Source: a bacterium (GTDB taxonomy: Bacteria; JAUVQV01; DATDCY01). From it: 64,000 nucleotides of DNA. Below are positions 26,281-34,215 of this stretch, piece after piece. The position numbers and the translations under genes were made by a program. Numbering within the stretch: position 1 is the first letter of the stretch; each line of letters begins with the position of its first letter. The DNA is taken from the NCBI GenBank assembly GCA_036524115.1, contig DATDCY010000315.1:42032-106031 (forward strand). Reading direction: 5' to 3'. The notes beneath the pieces are model-generated. The model ran no database searches, had not been told where the DNA came from, and saw only the letters and a list, made by a program, of their open reading frames with translations.

Positions 26281-26328
26281 GTCGGGCCGGCCGTCGGGGA
26301 CTCGCGAGCGGCACATGCCGCGACGCGC

Positions 26329-26357
26329 TTGACAGGCGCGGGTGATTCCCCTACTTT
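26329..26357 (+). promoter_or_regulatory. Strong sigma70 promoter for the radical SAM gene
   Basis: TTGACA (26329-26334), exact 17-base spacer, TACTTT (26352-26357). It gives a leader of about 37 bases before the GTG start at 26401 and is back-to-back with the transporter promoter. Confidence 0.6.
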
Positions 26358-26400
26358 CTGGCATTCGTGGCGCCATGTTGACAGGACGAGAAGCACCGCA

Positions 26401-27477
26401 GTGAGCCGACACCCCCTGCCCACCGGCTCTTCCGAGTTCCCGCCCGACGTCATCGCCGCGGCCGCCCGCGCGGGCCGCCTGCTGACGATGGAGATCGAGT
26501 TCAGCCTGCGCTGCAACTTCCGCTGCCCGTACTGCTACGTGCCCGGGAAGGAGCAGGCGCCCGACGAGCTCTCCGTGGAGGAGATCCGCTCGGCCATCCT
26601 CCAGGCCAAGGCGCTCGGCGCGAGCAGGATCATCGTGCTCGGCGGCGAGCCGACGATCTACCCCGCCACGCCGGAGCTGATCGCGTTCATGCGGGAGAAC
26701 GGCCTGGAGGTCGAGCTGTTCACCAACGGCACGGGGATCACCGGGGAGTTCGCCCGCATGCTGCACCGCCACCAGGTGCGGGTGGCCCTGAAGATGAACG
26801 CCTTCGACCCGGCGCTGCAGGACCGGCTCTCGGGGCGCGACGGCGCGCACCGCATCATCGGCGCGGCGCTGGAGCGGCTCAAGGCCCTCGGCTATCCCGA
26901 TGCGGGGCACCAGCTCGCGATCAGCTCCGTGATCTGCCGGCAGAACATCGCCGACCTGCCGCGCCTCTGGCAGTGGGCGCGGGAGCAGGGGATCCTGCCG
27001 TACTTCGAGATCATCACGCCCCAGGCCAACGCCCTGGACAACCCGTGGCTGGACGTGCACCCCCCCGAGCTGGAGGCGTTCTTCCGCACGATTGCCGACC
27101 TGGACGAGCGCCTCTTCGGCCACCGCTGGGAGATCCAGCCGCCCCTCGTCGGCGGCCAGTGCATGCGCCACCAGTACTCGTGCGTCGTGACCGCCCGGGG
27201 CGACGTCATGCCCTGCGTCGGCGTCGCCATCGCGCTCGGGAACATCCGCGAGCAGCCGCTGGCCGAGATCCTCGCCGGCAGCCAGGTGCTCAGGGACCTG
27301 AAGAACTACCGCGAGACGATCAAGGGCGGCTGCAGCACCTGCGACCGCGCGGATGTCTGCTACGGCTGCCGGGGCGCTGCCTTCCAGATCACCAGCGACT
27401 ACCTGGCGTCCGATCCGCTCTGCTGGCGCAACTGGCGGGAGGAGCGTCGAGCCGCCGGCTCACGGGACGCCCGCTAG
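26401..27477 (+). CDS. Radical SAM/SPASM protein
   Basis: The 358-residue enzyme has the 4Fe-4S/SAM motif CNFRCPYC (Cys38, 42, 45), the GGE motif (VLGGEPTIYP) and a C-terminal SPASM-like Cys set (Cys in SCVVTARGDVMPCVGVAIA, then CSTCDRADVCYGCRG), so it should bind at least one auxiliary cluster. SPASM enzymes usually modify peptides or other non-lipid substrates, so its place beside a lipid exporter is notable. GTG start behind a strong promoter. The stop shares CTAG with the convergent methyltransferase. Confidence 0.88.
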   Translation: MSRHPLPTGSSEFPPDVIAAAARAGRLLTMEIEFSLRCNFRCPYCYVPGKEQAPDELSVEEIRSAILQAKALGASRIIVLGGEPTIYPATPELIAFMRENGLEVELFTNGTGITGEFARMLHRHQVRVALKMNAFDPALQDRLSGRDGAHRIIGAALERLKALGYPDAGHQLAISSVICRQNIADLPRLWQWAREQGILPYFEIITPQANALDNPWLDVHPPELEAFFRTIADLDERLFGHRWEIQPPLVGGQCMRHQYSCVVTARGDVMPCVGVAIALGNIREQPLAEILAGSQVLRDLKNYRETIKGGCSTCDRADVCYGCRGAAFQITSDYLASDPLCWRNWREERRAAGSRDAR

Positions 27478-28445
27478 GCCCGGCGGCGGGCGTACAGCCA
27501 CAGCATCTCGCCCTTCGTCCCCGAGGGGACGGTGCCCTCCGTCTCGAACCCGTTGGCGGCCAGGATCGCGCGAAGCTGCTCCTCCGGCCGAAACCACGTC
27601 CGCAGGCCGCGGAGGTTGTTGATCAGCCGGTCGGCCCACCAGGACCAGGGACAGCTGCGGGTCGGGAGCATCACCGCGCGGATGACCAGCGGCGCGCCCG
27701 CGGCCAGGCGCTCGCGGAGCCGCGAGAGCGTGAGCCCGAGCTGCGCGTCGTCCAGGTAGTGCAGCATGTCCAGCATGAAGGCGCCGTCCGCGCCCATCGG
27801 AGACGGCGGGAGATCCGGAGCGGCCCCGCGGACGATCGTCCCGCTCTCGCCGAGGGCGCGGGCCGCCACGCGCACTCCTTCGGCCAGGGGGTCGATGCCG
27901 TAGAGGTGCACGCCGGGGAAGGTCTCTGCCAGCCAGCAGGCCGGCACGCCGTTGCCGGTGCCGATGTCCAGCAGCACGCGGGGCGGCGCGGCGAAAATCG
28001 GCCGGCCCGCCAGTTCGCGGAACAGCGGGTCGAGCTTCAGCTTGAAGCGCACGAACAGCCGGGCGTTCGGTTCCAGGCGCGCATAGCGGGCGCGGATGCG
28101 CTCCTCCAGGCTGGCCGCGGGCGGCGGCGTCCGCGGCCGTCCCTCGAGGCTGCGGAGAACGCGCGCGAGCGCCGGGTGCCGGGCCGCGCCGTGGCGCTGG
28201 TACGATCGCGCCGCGAGCAGCGACCAGATCGCGCTGGCGCCCAGGACGACCAGCGTCAGGATCTGCCCAGGGAAGTCCATCGCCCGCCCGAGCAGGGCCA
28301 GGGCCCCGAGCGTCCCGGCCGTGGCGAGCACGACCGGCACGAGCGCGAGGAGGGTCAGGCGCACATCGAGCAGGAGGACGGACAGCAGAGCGACGCCGAT
28401 CGAGCCGACGGCCGCCAGCAGCCCGGCGAAGGTCCTGGGCTCCAC
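27474..28445 (-). CDS. SAM methyltransferase fused to an MMPL-like membrane segment
   Basis: The 323-residue product has three membrane helices at about 8-85 (RLTLLALVPVVLATAGTLGA, FPGQILTLVVLGASAIW) that resemble the C-terminal helix bundle of RND/MMPL exporters. A class I methyltransferase domain follows, with motif I VLLDIGTGNGVPACWLAE (about 157-174), an acidic post-I strand and GAFMLDMLHYLDD. It fits methyltransferases encoded with MMPL exporters in aryl-polyene clusters and could methylate the aryl head group near the membrane. The N-terminal part looks like a leftover exporter fragment. GTG start. Confidence 0.8.
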   Translation of the reverse strand: MEPRTFAGLLAAVGSIGVALLSVLLLDVRLTLLALVPVVLATAGTLGALALLGRAMDFPGQILTLVVLGASAIWSLLAARSYQRHGAARHPALARVLRSLEGRPRTPPPAASLEERIRARYARLEPNARLFVRFKLKLDPLFRELAGRPIFAAPPRVLLDIGTGNGVPACWLAETFPGVHLYGIDPLAEGVRVAARALGESGTIVRGAAPDLPPSPMGADGAFMLDMLHYLDDAQLGLTLSRLRERLAAGAPLVIRAVMLPTRSCPWSWWADRLINNLRGLRTWFRPEEQLRAILAANGFETEGTVPSGTKGEMLWLYARRRA

Positions 28446-28446
28446 C

Positions 28447-28475
28447 TTGATTGTTGGCCGCGGCTCGGCTAGGTT
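28447..28475 (+). promoter_or_regulatory. Promoter giving a leaderless transcript
   Basis: TTGATT (28447-28452), 17-base spacer, TAGGTT (28470-28475). The ATG begins seven bases after the -10 box, so transcription would start at or next to the start codon. Confidence 0.45.
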
Positions 28476-28482
28476 CTAGCCG

Positions 28483-28899
28483 ATGGCCTCCGGGAACTTG
28501 AACGTCTCGCGCCCCCTCGGCGGCCGGCTCGTGGCCCGGCTGGCCCGGACGCGCTTCGTGCGCACCGCCATGGAAGGCGAGGCGGCGGATCTCGGCGCCC
28601 TGCGGGGCAAGCCCTCTCCCGCGGTGATCCTGGGCGTCGCGCTCATCGGCTTCAGTTATATCATCGGCTGGCCGGCCGTGGCACTGCTCGGGCTGCTCGC
28701 CGCCCATTTCCAGCGCATGGCCATCGTCGTGGTGGGCGGCCCGCTCGTGTACGGCCTCTCGCACCTGGTGTTCATGCTGGGGATGTACTTCGCCGGGAAT
28801 CACTACGCGCCCATCTTCCTGCGCTGCGCCGCCCGGGCCGTGATGCGCAAGCTGCTCGCGCGCTATCCCAGCGCGGCGCCGGGCTTCTCGGAGACGTAG
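28483..28899 (+). CDS. Small membrane protein, unknown
   Basis: The 138-residue protein has a basic N-terminus and two to three membrane helices (about 47-70, 72-92 and 93-108: VILGVALIGFSYIIGWPAVA, MAIVVVGGPLVYGLSHLVFM). It ends in a basic helix (CAARAVMRKLLARYP). I know no family for it. It is divergent from the methyltransferase with only 37 bases between starts and has no Shine-Dalgarno, fitting leaderless translation from the promoter at 28447-28475. Its place in the biosynthetic region suggests an export or membrane role. Confidence 0.65.
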   Translation: MASGNLNVSRPLGGRLVARLARTRFVRTAMEGEAADLGALRGKPSPAVILGVALIGFSYIIGWPAVALLGLLAAHFQRMAIVVVGGPLVYGLSHLVFMLGMYFAGNHYAPIFLRCAARAVMRKLLARYPSAAPGFSET

Positions 28900-28994
28900 C
28901 GGCGCAGACTATCGCAGGCTTCTGCCTGGAGAAGGAAATCCACAAGAATCCTAAGTAGTTGTCTTTGTGTACTGCCCGCTCACCACAAACTCAC

Positions 28995-29047
28995 TTGTGT
29001 AAAGCACAGCCAATATCTCTTTACACAAACCATCTTTCGGCTACAAT
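28995..29047 (+). promoter_or_regulatory. Fic promoter with overlapping operator
   Basis: A perfect inverted repeat TTGTGTAAAG (28995-29004) / CTTTACACAA (29019-29028) has 14 bases between arms. An extra half-site TTTGTGT lies at 28964. The promoter TTTACA (29020-29025), 16-base spacer and TACAAT (29042-29047) overlaps the right arm, so a bound repressor would block RNA polymerase. Confidence 0.6.
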
Positions 29048-29068
29048 GATTTCCGCAAGGAGGATGGT

Positions 29069-30184
29069 TTGAAACCGGCGATCCCAAAGAAGCTTCCCCT
29101 GGCAAGCCTGGGCTGGGGCGATCTGATCCCCCCAATTGCCGCGGCCAATCGCGCCCTTGCCCTCTACGAAGGCATTCTCCACGGCGTCCCGGAGCCGCAG
29201 GTCCTGCTCTCGCCGCTGACGACCAACGAGGCCGTCCTCTCTTCCCGCATCGAGGGGACGCGGGCCACGCTCAACGAAGTGCTCGAGTTCGAGGCCGGGG
29301 CCGAAATCGTCGAAGAGTCGAAGCGCCAGGACATTCAGGAGATCATCAATTATCGGCGCGCCCTGCGCCGTGCGGAGGAGGAGCTTGTCGGCCGCCCCTT
29401 CAACCTCAATCTGCTCAAGGAGCTGCACGATATTCTCCTCGACAGCGTCAGGGGCCGCAACCGGGAGCCGGGGCGCTTCCGTACGACACAGAACTACATT
29501 GGCGCGCGCAACGCACCCATTGAGCAGGCCGCGTTCATTCCGCCCGAGCCGGGGCTGCTGCTGGAATGCCTCGACAACTGGGAGAGGTACTACCACGCCG
29601 AGGAACGCGATGCCCTCGTTCAATTGGCGATCGTCCACGCCCAGTTCGAGATAATTCACCCCTTCTCGGACGGCAATGGCAGAATCGGACGCATCCTCGT
29701 GCCGCTCTTCCTCTACGAGCGCAAGATTCTCTCCCGCCCGATGTTCTATCTCTCGGGCTACCTTGAAGAGCACCGGGACGAGTACATCGCTCATCTGCGT
29801 GCTTTGAACGGCCCGGAAAGCTGGAATCGTTGGGTGCGCTTCTTCCTCGGCGCGCTCGTCGAACAAGCCCGCGAGAACGCCGACAAGGCGCGTGGCATTC
29901 TCGCCCTCTATGAGAGGCTCAAGGTCCAGGTGCTCGGCCTCACGCACTCGCAGTACGCGATTCCGCTTCTCGACCGGCTCTTCCGGCAGCCGGTCTTCTC
30001 GAGCAGCAGCGTGACAGGCGCCGCAGCCATGCCGAGCAAGCCGATGGTCATGAACCTCCTGCGGAAGCTCCGTGAGGCAGGCATCCTCACGGTGGTGCGG
30101 GAGGGGAGCGGGCGACGGCCGCAAATCCTGGCGCTCGCGGAACTCGTGAACCTCTGTGAGGGAAAGCCCGTCTTCCGGATGTAG
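29069..30184 (+). CDS. Fic-domain protein (AMPylase) with inhibitory helix
   Basis: The 371-residue protein has an N-terminal inhibitory motif SSRIEGT (about 58-64, the S/TxxxE(G/N) form), a Fic core with HPFSDGNGRIGR (about 198-209) and a C-terminal winged-helix-like domain (about 310-355: KPMVMNLLRKLREAGILTVV). Fic enzymes move AMP from ATP onto protein hydroxyls; in this class the inhibitory helix is in the same chain, so it is self-restrained. The TTG start has AAGGAGG six bases upstream. The C-terminal DNA-binding-like domain and the palindrome at the promoter suggest autoregulation. The lower GC of the leader suggests transfer. Confidence 0.9.
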   Translation: MKPAIPKKLPLASLGWGDLIPPIAAANRALALYEGILHGVPEPQVLLSPLTTNEAVLSSRIEGTRATLNEVLEFEAGAEIVEESKRQDIQEIINYRRALRRAEEELVGRPFNLNLLKELHDILLDSVRGRNREPGRFRTTQNYIGARNAPIEQAAFIPPEPGLLLECLDNWERYYHAEERDALVQLAIVHAQFEIIHPFSDGNGRIGRILVPLFLYERKILSRPMFYLSGYLEEHRDEYIAHLRALNGPESWNRWVRFFLGALVEQARENADKARGILALYERLKVQVLGLTHSQYAIPLLDRLFRQPVFSSSSVTGAAAMPSKPMVMNLLRKLREAGILTVVREGSGRRPQILALAELVNLCEGKPVFRM

Positions 30185-30250
30185 CCAACGAGAAGAACTC
30201 ATGGCCAGACGGCTCATCTGGTGGAGCCGACGCAGAACGTGTAGGAGCCG

Positions 30251-30532
30251 CTAACCGGCAGGGGGTTTGCGAACCTTCCTCCAGGTTTCCTCGTAGATCG
30301 TCCGGCGTGGGCCGACGGCGACGATCTCGATCACCGTCCCGGCGACCCGGTAGATGATCCGGAACCGGGCGACGCGACAACTCCGCAGACCCCCAAGCTC
30401 ATCGCGAAGCGCCTTGCCGATGGTCGGGTCGTCGAGCAGGTCGTCGAGGGCTGACCGGATCTTGCGCTTCAGGTCGGGGTGAAGCCCCCGGATCAGTGCG
30501 GCGACGTCATCGGGGATCCTGAGTCGACGCAT
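30251..30532 (-). CDS. RelE/ParE-type toxin
   Basis: The 93-residue basic protein has the RelE fold pattern: helical LHPDLKRKIRSALDDLLDDP, then LRDELGGLRSCRVARFRIIYRVAGTVIEIV and a C-terminal VGPRRTIYEE. Arg-rich strands and the RIIY core match mRNA-cleaving RelE toxins. It follows the Phd-type antitoxin gene by 12 bases in the same direction. Confidence 0.88.
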   Translation of the reverse strand: MRRLRIPDDVAALIRGLHPDLKRKIRSALDDLLDDPTIGKALRDELGGLRSCRVARFRIIYRVAGTVIEIVAVGPRRTIYEETWRKVRKPPAG

Positions 30533-30544
30533 GAGGATGAAGGG

Positions 30545-30808
30545 TCAGTCGGCGAATAGTTCGTCCAGTGTGTACAACGTCGCTTTGCCGCGCTTGAGGG
30601 CAGAGAGTCCCCGGCGGATTTCGGCGACGAGATCCGCATCTGCCCGGACCGCAGCCGTTTCCTTCCAGCTCTCGAAATCATCCGGGCTCACGAGAACCGC
30701 GGCCGCCCGCCCGTTGCGGGTGATGACGATCTCCTCGTCGTGCCCCTCGACCGCGTCGAGCAGGGCGCTGAGCCGAGCCTTGGCCTCGGAGAGCGGGACC
30801 GTTTTCAT
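30545..30808 (-). CDS. Phd/YefM-type antitoxin
   Basis: The 87-residue protein has the N-terminal DNA-binding fold of Phd/YefM (KTVPLSEAKARLSALLDAVE, EIVITRNGRAAAVLVSPDDF) and an acidic C-terminal tail (KATLYTLDELFAD) that should cover the toxin. First gene of the pair. The palindrome at 30825-30842 is its likely operator. Confidence 0.88.
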   Translation of the reverse strand: MKTVPLSEAKARLSALLDAVEGHDEEIVITRNGRAAAVLVSPDDFESWKETAAVRADADLVAEIRRGLSALKRGKATLYTLDELFAD

Positions 30809-30824
30809 CGCACACGCTCCTGTA

Positions 30825-30870
30825 TGGTCAGAATTATGACCAATGTAGGCTGGGGGGGATGGCTTGTCAA
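30825..30870 (-). promoter_or_regulatory. Toxin-antitoxin promoter and operator
   Basis: Minus strand: TTGACA (30870-30865), exact 17-base spacer, TACATT (30847-30842). Directly downstream is the palindrome TGGTCA-GAATTA-TGACCA (30825-30842), placed to let the antitoxin block initiation. Confidence 0.65.
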
Positions 30871-30920
30871 CGGGCGGGTCCAGTCTGCCATCACCAAGAA
30901 ACGTACCTCTCGGTCTCCCG

Positions 30921-32408
30921 CTAGCCGGCTTCCTCGCCGGGGACGTCCCCCCGGCGCAGCAGCGTGATCACGTGCCCGTCGAGTTCCGCGTGGCGGGCTG
31001 CGACCGACGGTCCCGCGCCAAGGGCGACGCGGCTCTCCTCCGGCCCGATCTCCAGCACGCGCACCTGTCCCCAGGCAACGGCGAGGTCGATGCCCAGTAC
31101 CTTGGCGGCGGCCTCCTTGACGGTCCAGACGCGCGCGGCCGCCGCGATCGCGCCGAGCTGCGACGACGCGACCAGCGTCTGCTCCGCATCGTCGGCGTAG
31201 AGCGGGAGGTTCTCGAGAAGACGGTCCTGGAGCGCTTCCACGTCCACGCCGACGGCCGTCTCCGCGGCCACGGCGATGGTGAAGCGCCGGTCGTGCGACA
31301 CGCTGCAGCGCAGGCCCGTCCCGCCGGCCAGCGGCCTGACGCCGTCCCCGTCCAGCGTGTGGATGGCGGTCGCGGGGGTGCGCTCATCGCCGGTCAGCCG
31401 GCGGAAGAGGCGTTTGCACGCGAGGCGTGAAGAACAATACGAGGTCCGGCGCCGCTCGCCCATCCCGGCCGTGCGCAGGCGCTCGGTCTCGGTGAGACAC
31501 TGCTCCGCAAAGGGCATCAGCGTGGCCTGTTCGATGAGGACCACGGCGGCGCATCCCCGGGCGATCGGTCCGAGGGGATCCTCCTCCGCCCCGGCGCGGA
31601 CCCACGCCGGCGGCTGCAGCGTCCCGCCGCTCACGTCGCGCATGGTCACCCCGTGGAGCACCTCGCACGGCTGGCCCGCCATGTCCAGGATCCAGATGTC
31701 GAAGGTCAGCACGCCCGCGGCGGCCCCCACGGGGAAGATCCGGCTCACGTAGGTGCCGCCCTCCGTGGGCCGCACGATCTCCCGCCGGCGGAAGCCCACG
31801 GGAAAGGCCACGATCCCCGCGTGCCGCTGGCTCCAGACGCAGGCGGCGTGCAGCGCGGCGTCGAGCACGAAGGGCGAGCCGAGGGGCGGCTCGGGCGCGT
31901 CCTGGCTGCGCGCGGGGGCGTCGATCACCGCGAGCGCCCCCTCGGGCGAGACGAACAGGGGGCGGGCGATCGTCCGGAACGCGGGGCCGAACGGGACGAG
32001 GTCCCGGTAGATCGCCTCCGGCTCCACCGTGAGGCAGCGGCCCGCGAGCGCGGCGGCGAGGTCCAGGGCCGCCGGGATCTCCGGCCGCTCTTCGGCGACG
32101 AACTCGACCTGCGCATGAACCCGCGTGCGCGTCATGCCGGAGGACCCGGCCGCCGTCCGCGTGAGCAGCGCGGCGCGCAGGGAGCCGTCGTCCAGCGGGC
32201 GCAGCTCGCACCAGGCCGCGATCGGGCCTCCGCCGCTTGGCAGCTCGAGGAACTTGTCGAAGGTCGCGTTGCGCAGGCGGCGCACCGGCCGGCCCGGTTC
32301 GCGCTCGCGGACCCAGCCCGCCAGCAGCTGCATGGCCTCCACGGCCGGGAGCACGGCCCGCCCCTGGAAGCGGTGGTCGGCCCAGGCGGGCTCGACCGGG
32401 ATCGTCAC
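30921..32408 (-). CDS. Polyketide-type dehydratase fused to Sfp-type phosphopantetheinyl transferase
   Basis: The 495-residue fusion starts with a double-hotdog PKS dehydratase (about 1-280) carrying the catalytic His in DHRFQGRAVLP (about 11-21) and the partner Asp in VLDAALHAACVW. A C-terminal 4'-phosphopantetheinyl transferase follows (about 330-480) with VGVDVEALQ (Mg-binding Asp/Glu) and VWTVKEAAAKVLG. The second domain would activate the cluster's carrier proteins, the first remove water from beta-hydroxyacyl chains. Last gene of a long minus-strand operon. GTG start 20 bases after the thioesterase stop. Confidence 0.85.
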   Translation of the reverse strand: MTIPVEPAWADHRFQGRAVLPAVEAMQLLAGWVREREPGRPVRRLRNATFDKFLELPSGGGPIAAWCELRPLDDGSLRAALLTRTAAGSSGMTRTRVHAQVEFVAEERPEIPAALDLAAALAGRCLTVEPEAIYRDLVPFGPAFRTIARPLFVSPEGALAVIDAPARSQDAPEPPLGSPFVLDAALHAACVWSQRHAGIVAFPVGFRRREIVRPTEGGTYVSRIFPVGAAAGVLTFDIWILDMAGQPCEVLHGVTMRDVSGGTLQPPAWVRAGAEEDPLGPIARGCAAVVLIEQATLMPFAEQCLTETERLRTAGMGERRRTSYCSSRLACKRLFRRLTGDERTPATAIHTLDGDGVRPLAGGTGLRCSVSHDRRFTIAVAAETAVGVDVEALQDRLLENLPLYADDAEQTLVASSQLGAIAAAARVWTVKEAAAKVLGIDLAVAWGQVRVLEIGPEESRVALGAGPSVAARHAELDGHVITLLRRGDVPGEEAG

Positions 32409-32428
32409 GGCCAGGCGGCCGTCGGGAC

Positions 32429-32914
32429 CTAGCGGGGGAAGCGCGCCCACAACTCCAGGGTCTTCTCGTCGATGCCCACCGGGATGCCCCTGGCGTTCAC
32501 CGCGCAGTGCCGCGTGAAGCCGGTGCACGCCAGGGCGCCGCCCTCGGCGTGGGTGATGACGTAATCGAACTGTGCCTTGACCCGCTCGAGCGTGGACGGA
32601 CGCGTGTGGATGTACATCGCGTCGTCGTAGGTCAGCGGGCTGAAGTACTCCAGCCCCGTGGCGATGATCGGGTAGACGAAGCCGCTCGCCTCGACGTCCT
32701 TGTAGGTGTAGCCGGAGTCGCGCATCAGCGAGGCCCGCCCGAACTCGAAGTAGCGCAGGTAGTTCGAGTGGTAGACCACCTGGGAGCGGTCAGTGTCGGC
32801 ATACAAGGTGCGCAGCTGGCAGCGGTGCCACACCAGGCCGCTGGTGCGGTCGCGCACGTAGTTCGCGGCGGCATCGCCGTCGAGGGGCTCGGGGCGAAAC
32901 GGCTTCGGTCGCAC
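32429..32914 (-). CDS. 4HBT-family acyl thioesterase
   Basis: The 161-residue hotdog protein has the 4-hydroxybenzoyl-CoA thioesterase motif YADTDRSQVVYHSNYLRYFE (about 39-58) with the catalytic Asp. It is close in size and motif to the thioesterase of aryl-polyene clusters, which releases or edits acyl chains from the carrier protein. GTG start just after the KS stop. A second, shorter relative is at 52631. Confidence 0.88.
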   Translation of the reverse strand: MRPKPFRPEPLDGDAAANYVRDRTSGLVWHRCQLRTLYADTDRSQVVYHSNYLRYFEFGRASLMRDSGYTYKDVEASGFVYPIIATGLEYFSPLTYDDAMYIHTRPSTLERVKAQFDYVITHAEGGALACTGFTRHCAVNARGIPVGIDEKTLELWARFPR

Positions 32915-32915
32915 G

Positions 32916-34181
32916 CTACACGCCTCTGAAGACGACGCAGCAGTTGGTGCCGCCGAAGCCGAACGCGTTGGAGAGCAGGAACTCCTGGGCGTGGCGGCGC
33001 GCCTGCCTGGGGACGACGTCGATGTCGTCGAAGGCCGGGTCCGGGATGTGGTTGACCGTCGGGAGCACCAGCCCCCGGCGCATGCCCTCTATGCCGAGCG
33101 CCGCCTCGACGGCGGCCGCCGCCCCGAGGGTGTGGCCGATCTGGGACTTGTTGGCGGAGATCGGGATCTTCCCCAGGGCTTGCCCGAACACGGCGCGCAG
33201 GCAGGCCACCTCCACCGCGTCCCCCTTGGGCGTGGAGGTGCCGTGGGCGTTGACCGCGTCGATGTCGGCCGGCTCGAGCCCGGCGTCGTCGATCGCCTCG
33301 CGGATGGCCCGCACGATGGTCTCCTGGTTGGGCATCGTGAAGTGGTGGGCGTCGGAGGTCCAGCCGATCCCGGCCACCTCGGCCAGCGGCTTCAGCCCAT
33401 GCTCGGCCAGCGCGGTGTCCGCCGCGAGCACCAGGACGCCTCCGCCCTCGGCCATGACGAAGCCCTTGCGGTCGACGCTGAACGGGCGGGAGGCCTGCGT
33501 GGGGTCCGCGAACGCCCGGTCGCCCTCCGTGACCTTGATGGTGGCCCACATGTTGGAGAACCCCTGGATGATCTCGGGGATCAGACAGGTCTCCACGCCG
33601 CCGGCGAGCACGAAGTCGCAGTCGCCGTCCCGGATCATGCGCGCGCCGATGGCGATCGCGTGGTTGCCCGAGGCGCAGGCGCCCTGCGGCGAGAAGATCG
33701 GCCCGGTGAAGCCGAGCAGCATGCCGGCCTTGCCGGCGGGCACGTTCGCGCAGAGGTTCGGGAGCAGGTACGGGCTGACCTTCGTCGGGCCCTCCCGCGC
33801 CAGGTTCTCCACGGCGATGCGCATCGCGTCGCTGCCGTTGAGGGCGGAGCCCACGAGGCACGCCGTCCGCGGGCCGGTGCGCCCGTCCATGGCGAGCCCG
33901 GCGTGCGCCAGGGCCCGCTTGCAGAGGGCCATCGTCAGGAAGACGAAGTCGGCGTTCCAGCTGCCGGCATCCTTGGCCTTGACGAAGTCCAGGGACTCCG
34001 GACGCCAGTCGGGGATCTCCCCCACGACGTTGCTGCGCGAGTCGGTGGCGCAGCGCGTCACCCGCCGGAAGCCGGCCTCGCCGCGCACGGCGCGCTCCCA
34101 GGTGCTCTCGAGCGTGGAGCCAAGCGCCGTGGCCACGTCGTAGCCGACGACGTAGACCTTCCGGTTCAGCGGCGGCCTCAT
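32916..34181 (-). CDS. Beta-ketoacyl-ACP synthase, FabF type (KS1)
   Basis: The 421-residue condensing enzyme has active-site Cys169 in PQGACASGNHA, His313 in VNAHGTSTPKGD and His350 in ANKSQIGHTLGA, a full Cys-His-His triad, and FLLSNAFGFGGTN near the end. Substitution of the usual DTACSS by GACASG is shared by some specialised type II ketosynthases. It follows KS2 in the same operon; the two may form a pair. ATG at 34181 chosen because the fold starts there. Confidence 0.9.
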   Translation of the reverse strand: MRPPLNRKVYVVGYDVATALGSTLESTWERAVRGEAGFRRVTRCATDSRSNVVGEIPDWRPESLDFVKAKDAGSWNADFVFLTMALCKRALAHAGLAMDGRTGPRTACLVGSALNGSDAMRIAVENLAREGPTKVSPYLLPNLCANVPAGKAGMLLGFTGPIFSPQGACASGNHAIAIGARMIRDGDCDFVLAGGVETCLIPEIIQGFSNMWATIKVTEGDRAFADPTQASRPFSVDRKGFVMAEGGGVLVLAADTALAEHGLKPLAEVAGIGWTSDAHHFTMPNQETIVRAIREAIDDAGLEPADIDAVNAHGTSTPKGDAVEVACLRAVFGQALGKIPISANKSQIGHTLGAAAAVEAALGIEGMRRGLVLPTVNHIPDPAFDDIDVVPRQARRHAQEFLLSNAFGFGGTNCCVVFRGV

Positions 34182-34215
34182 CTCGCTCGCTCGCGCTGGC
34201 GGGGGTGGCGGGTCG

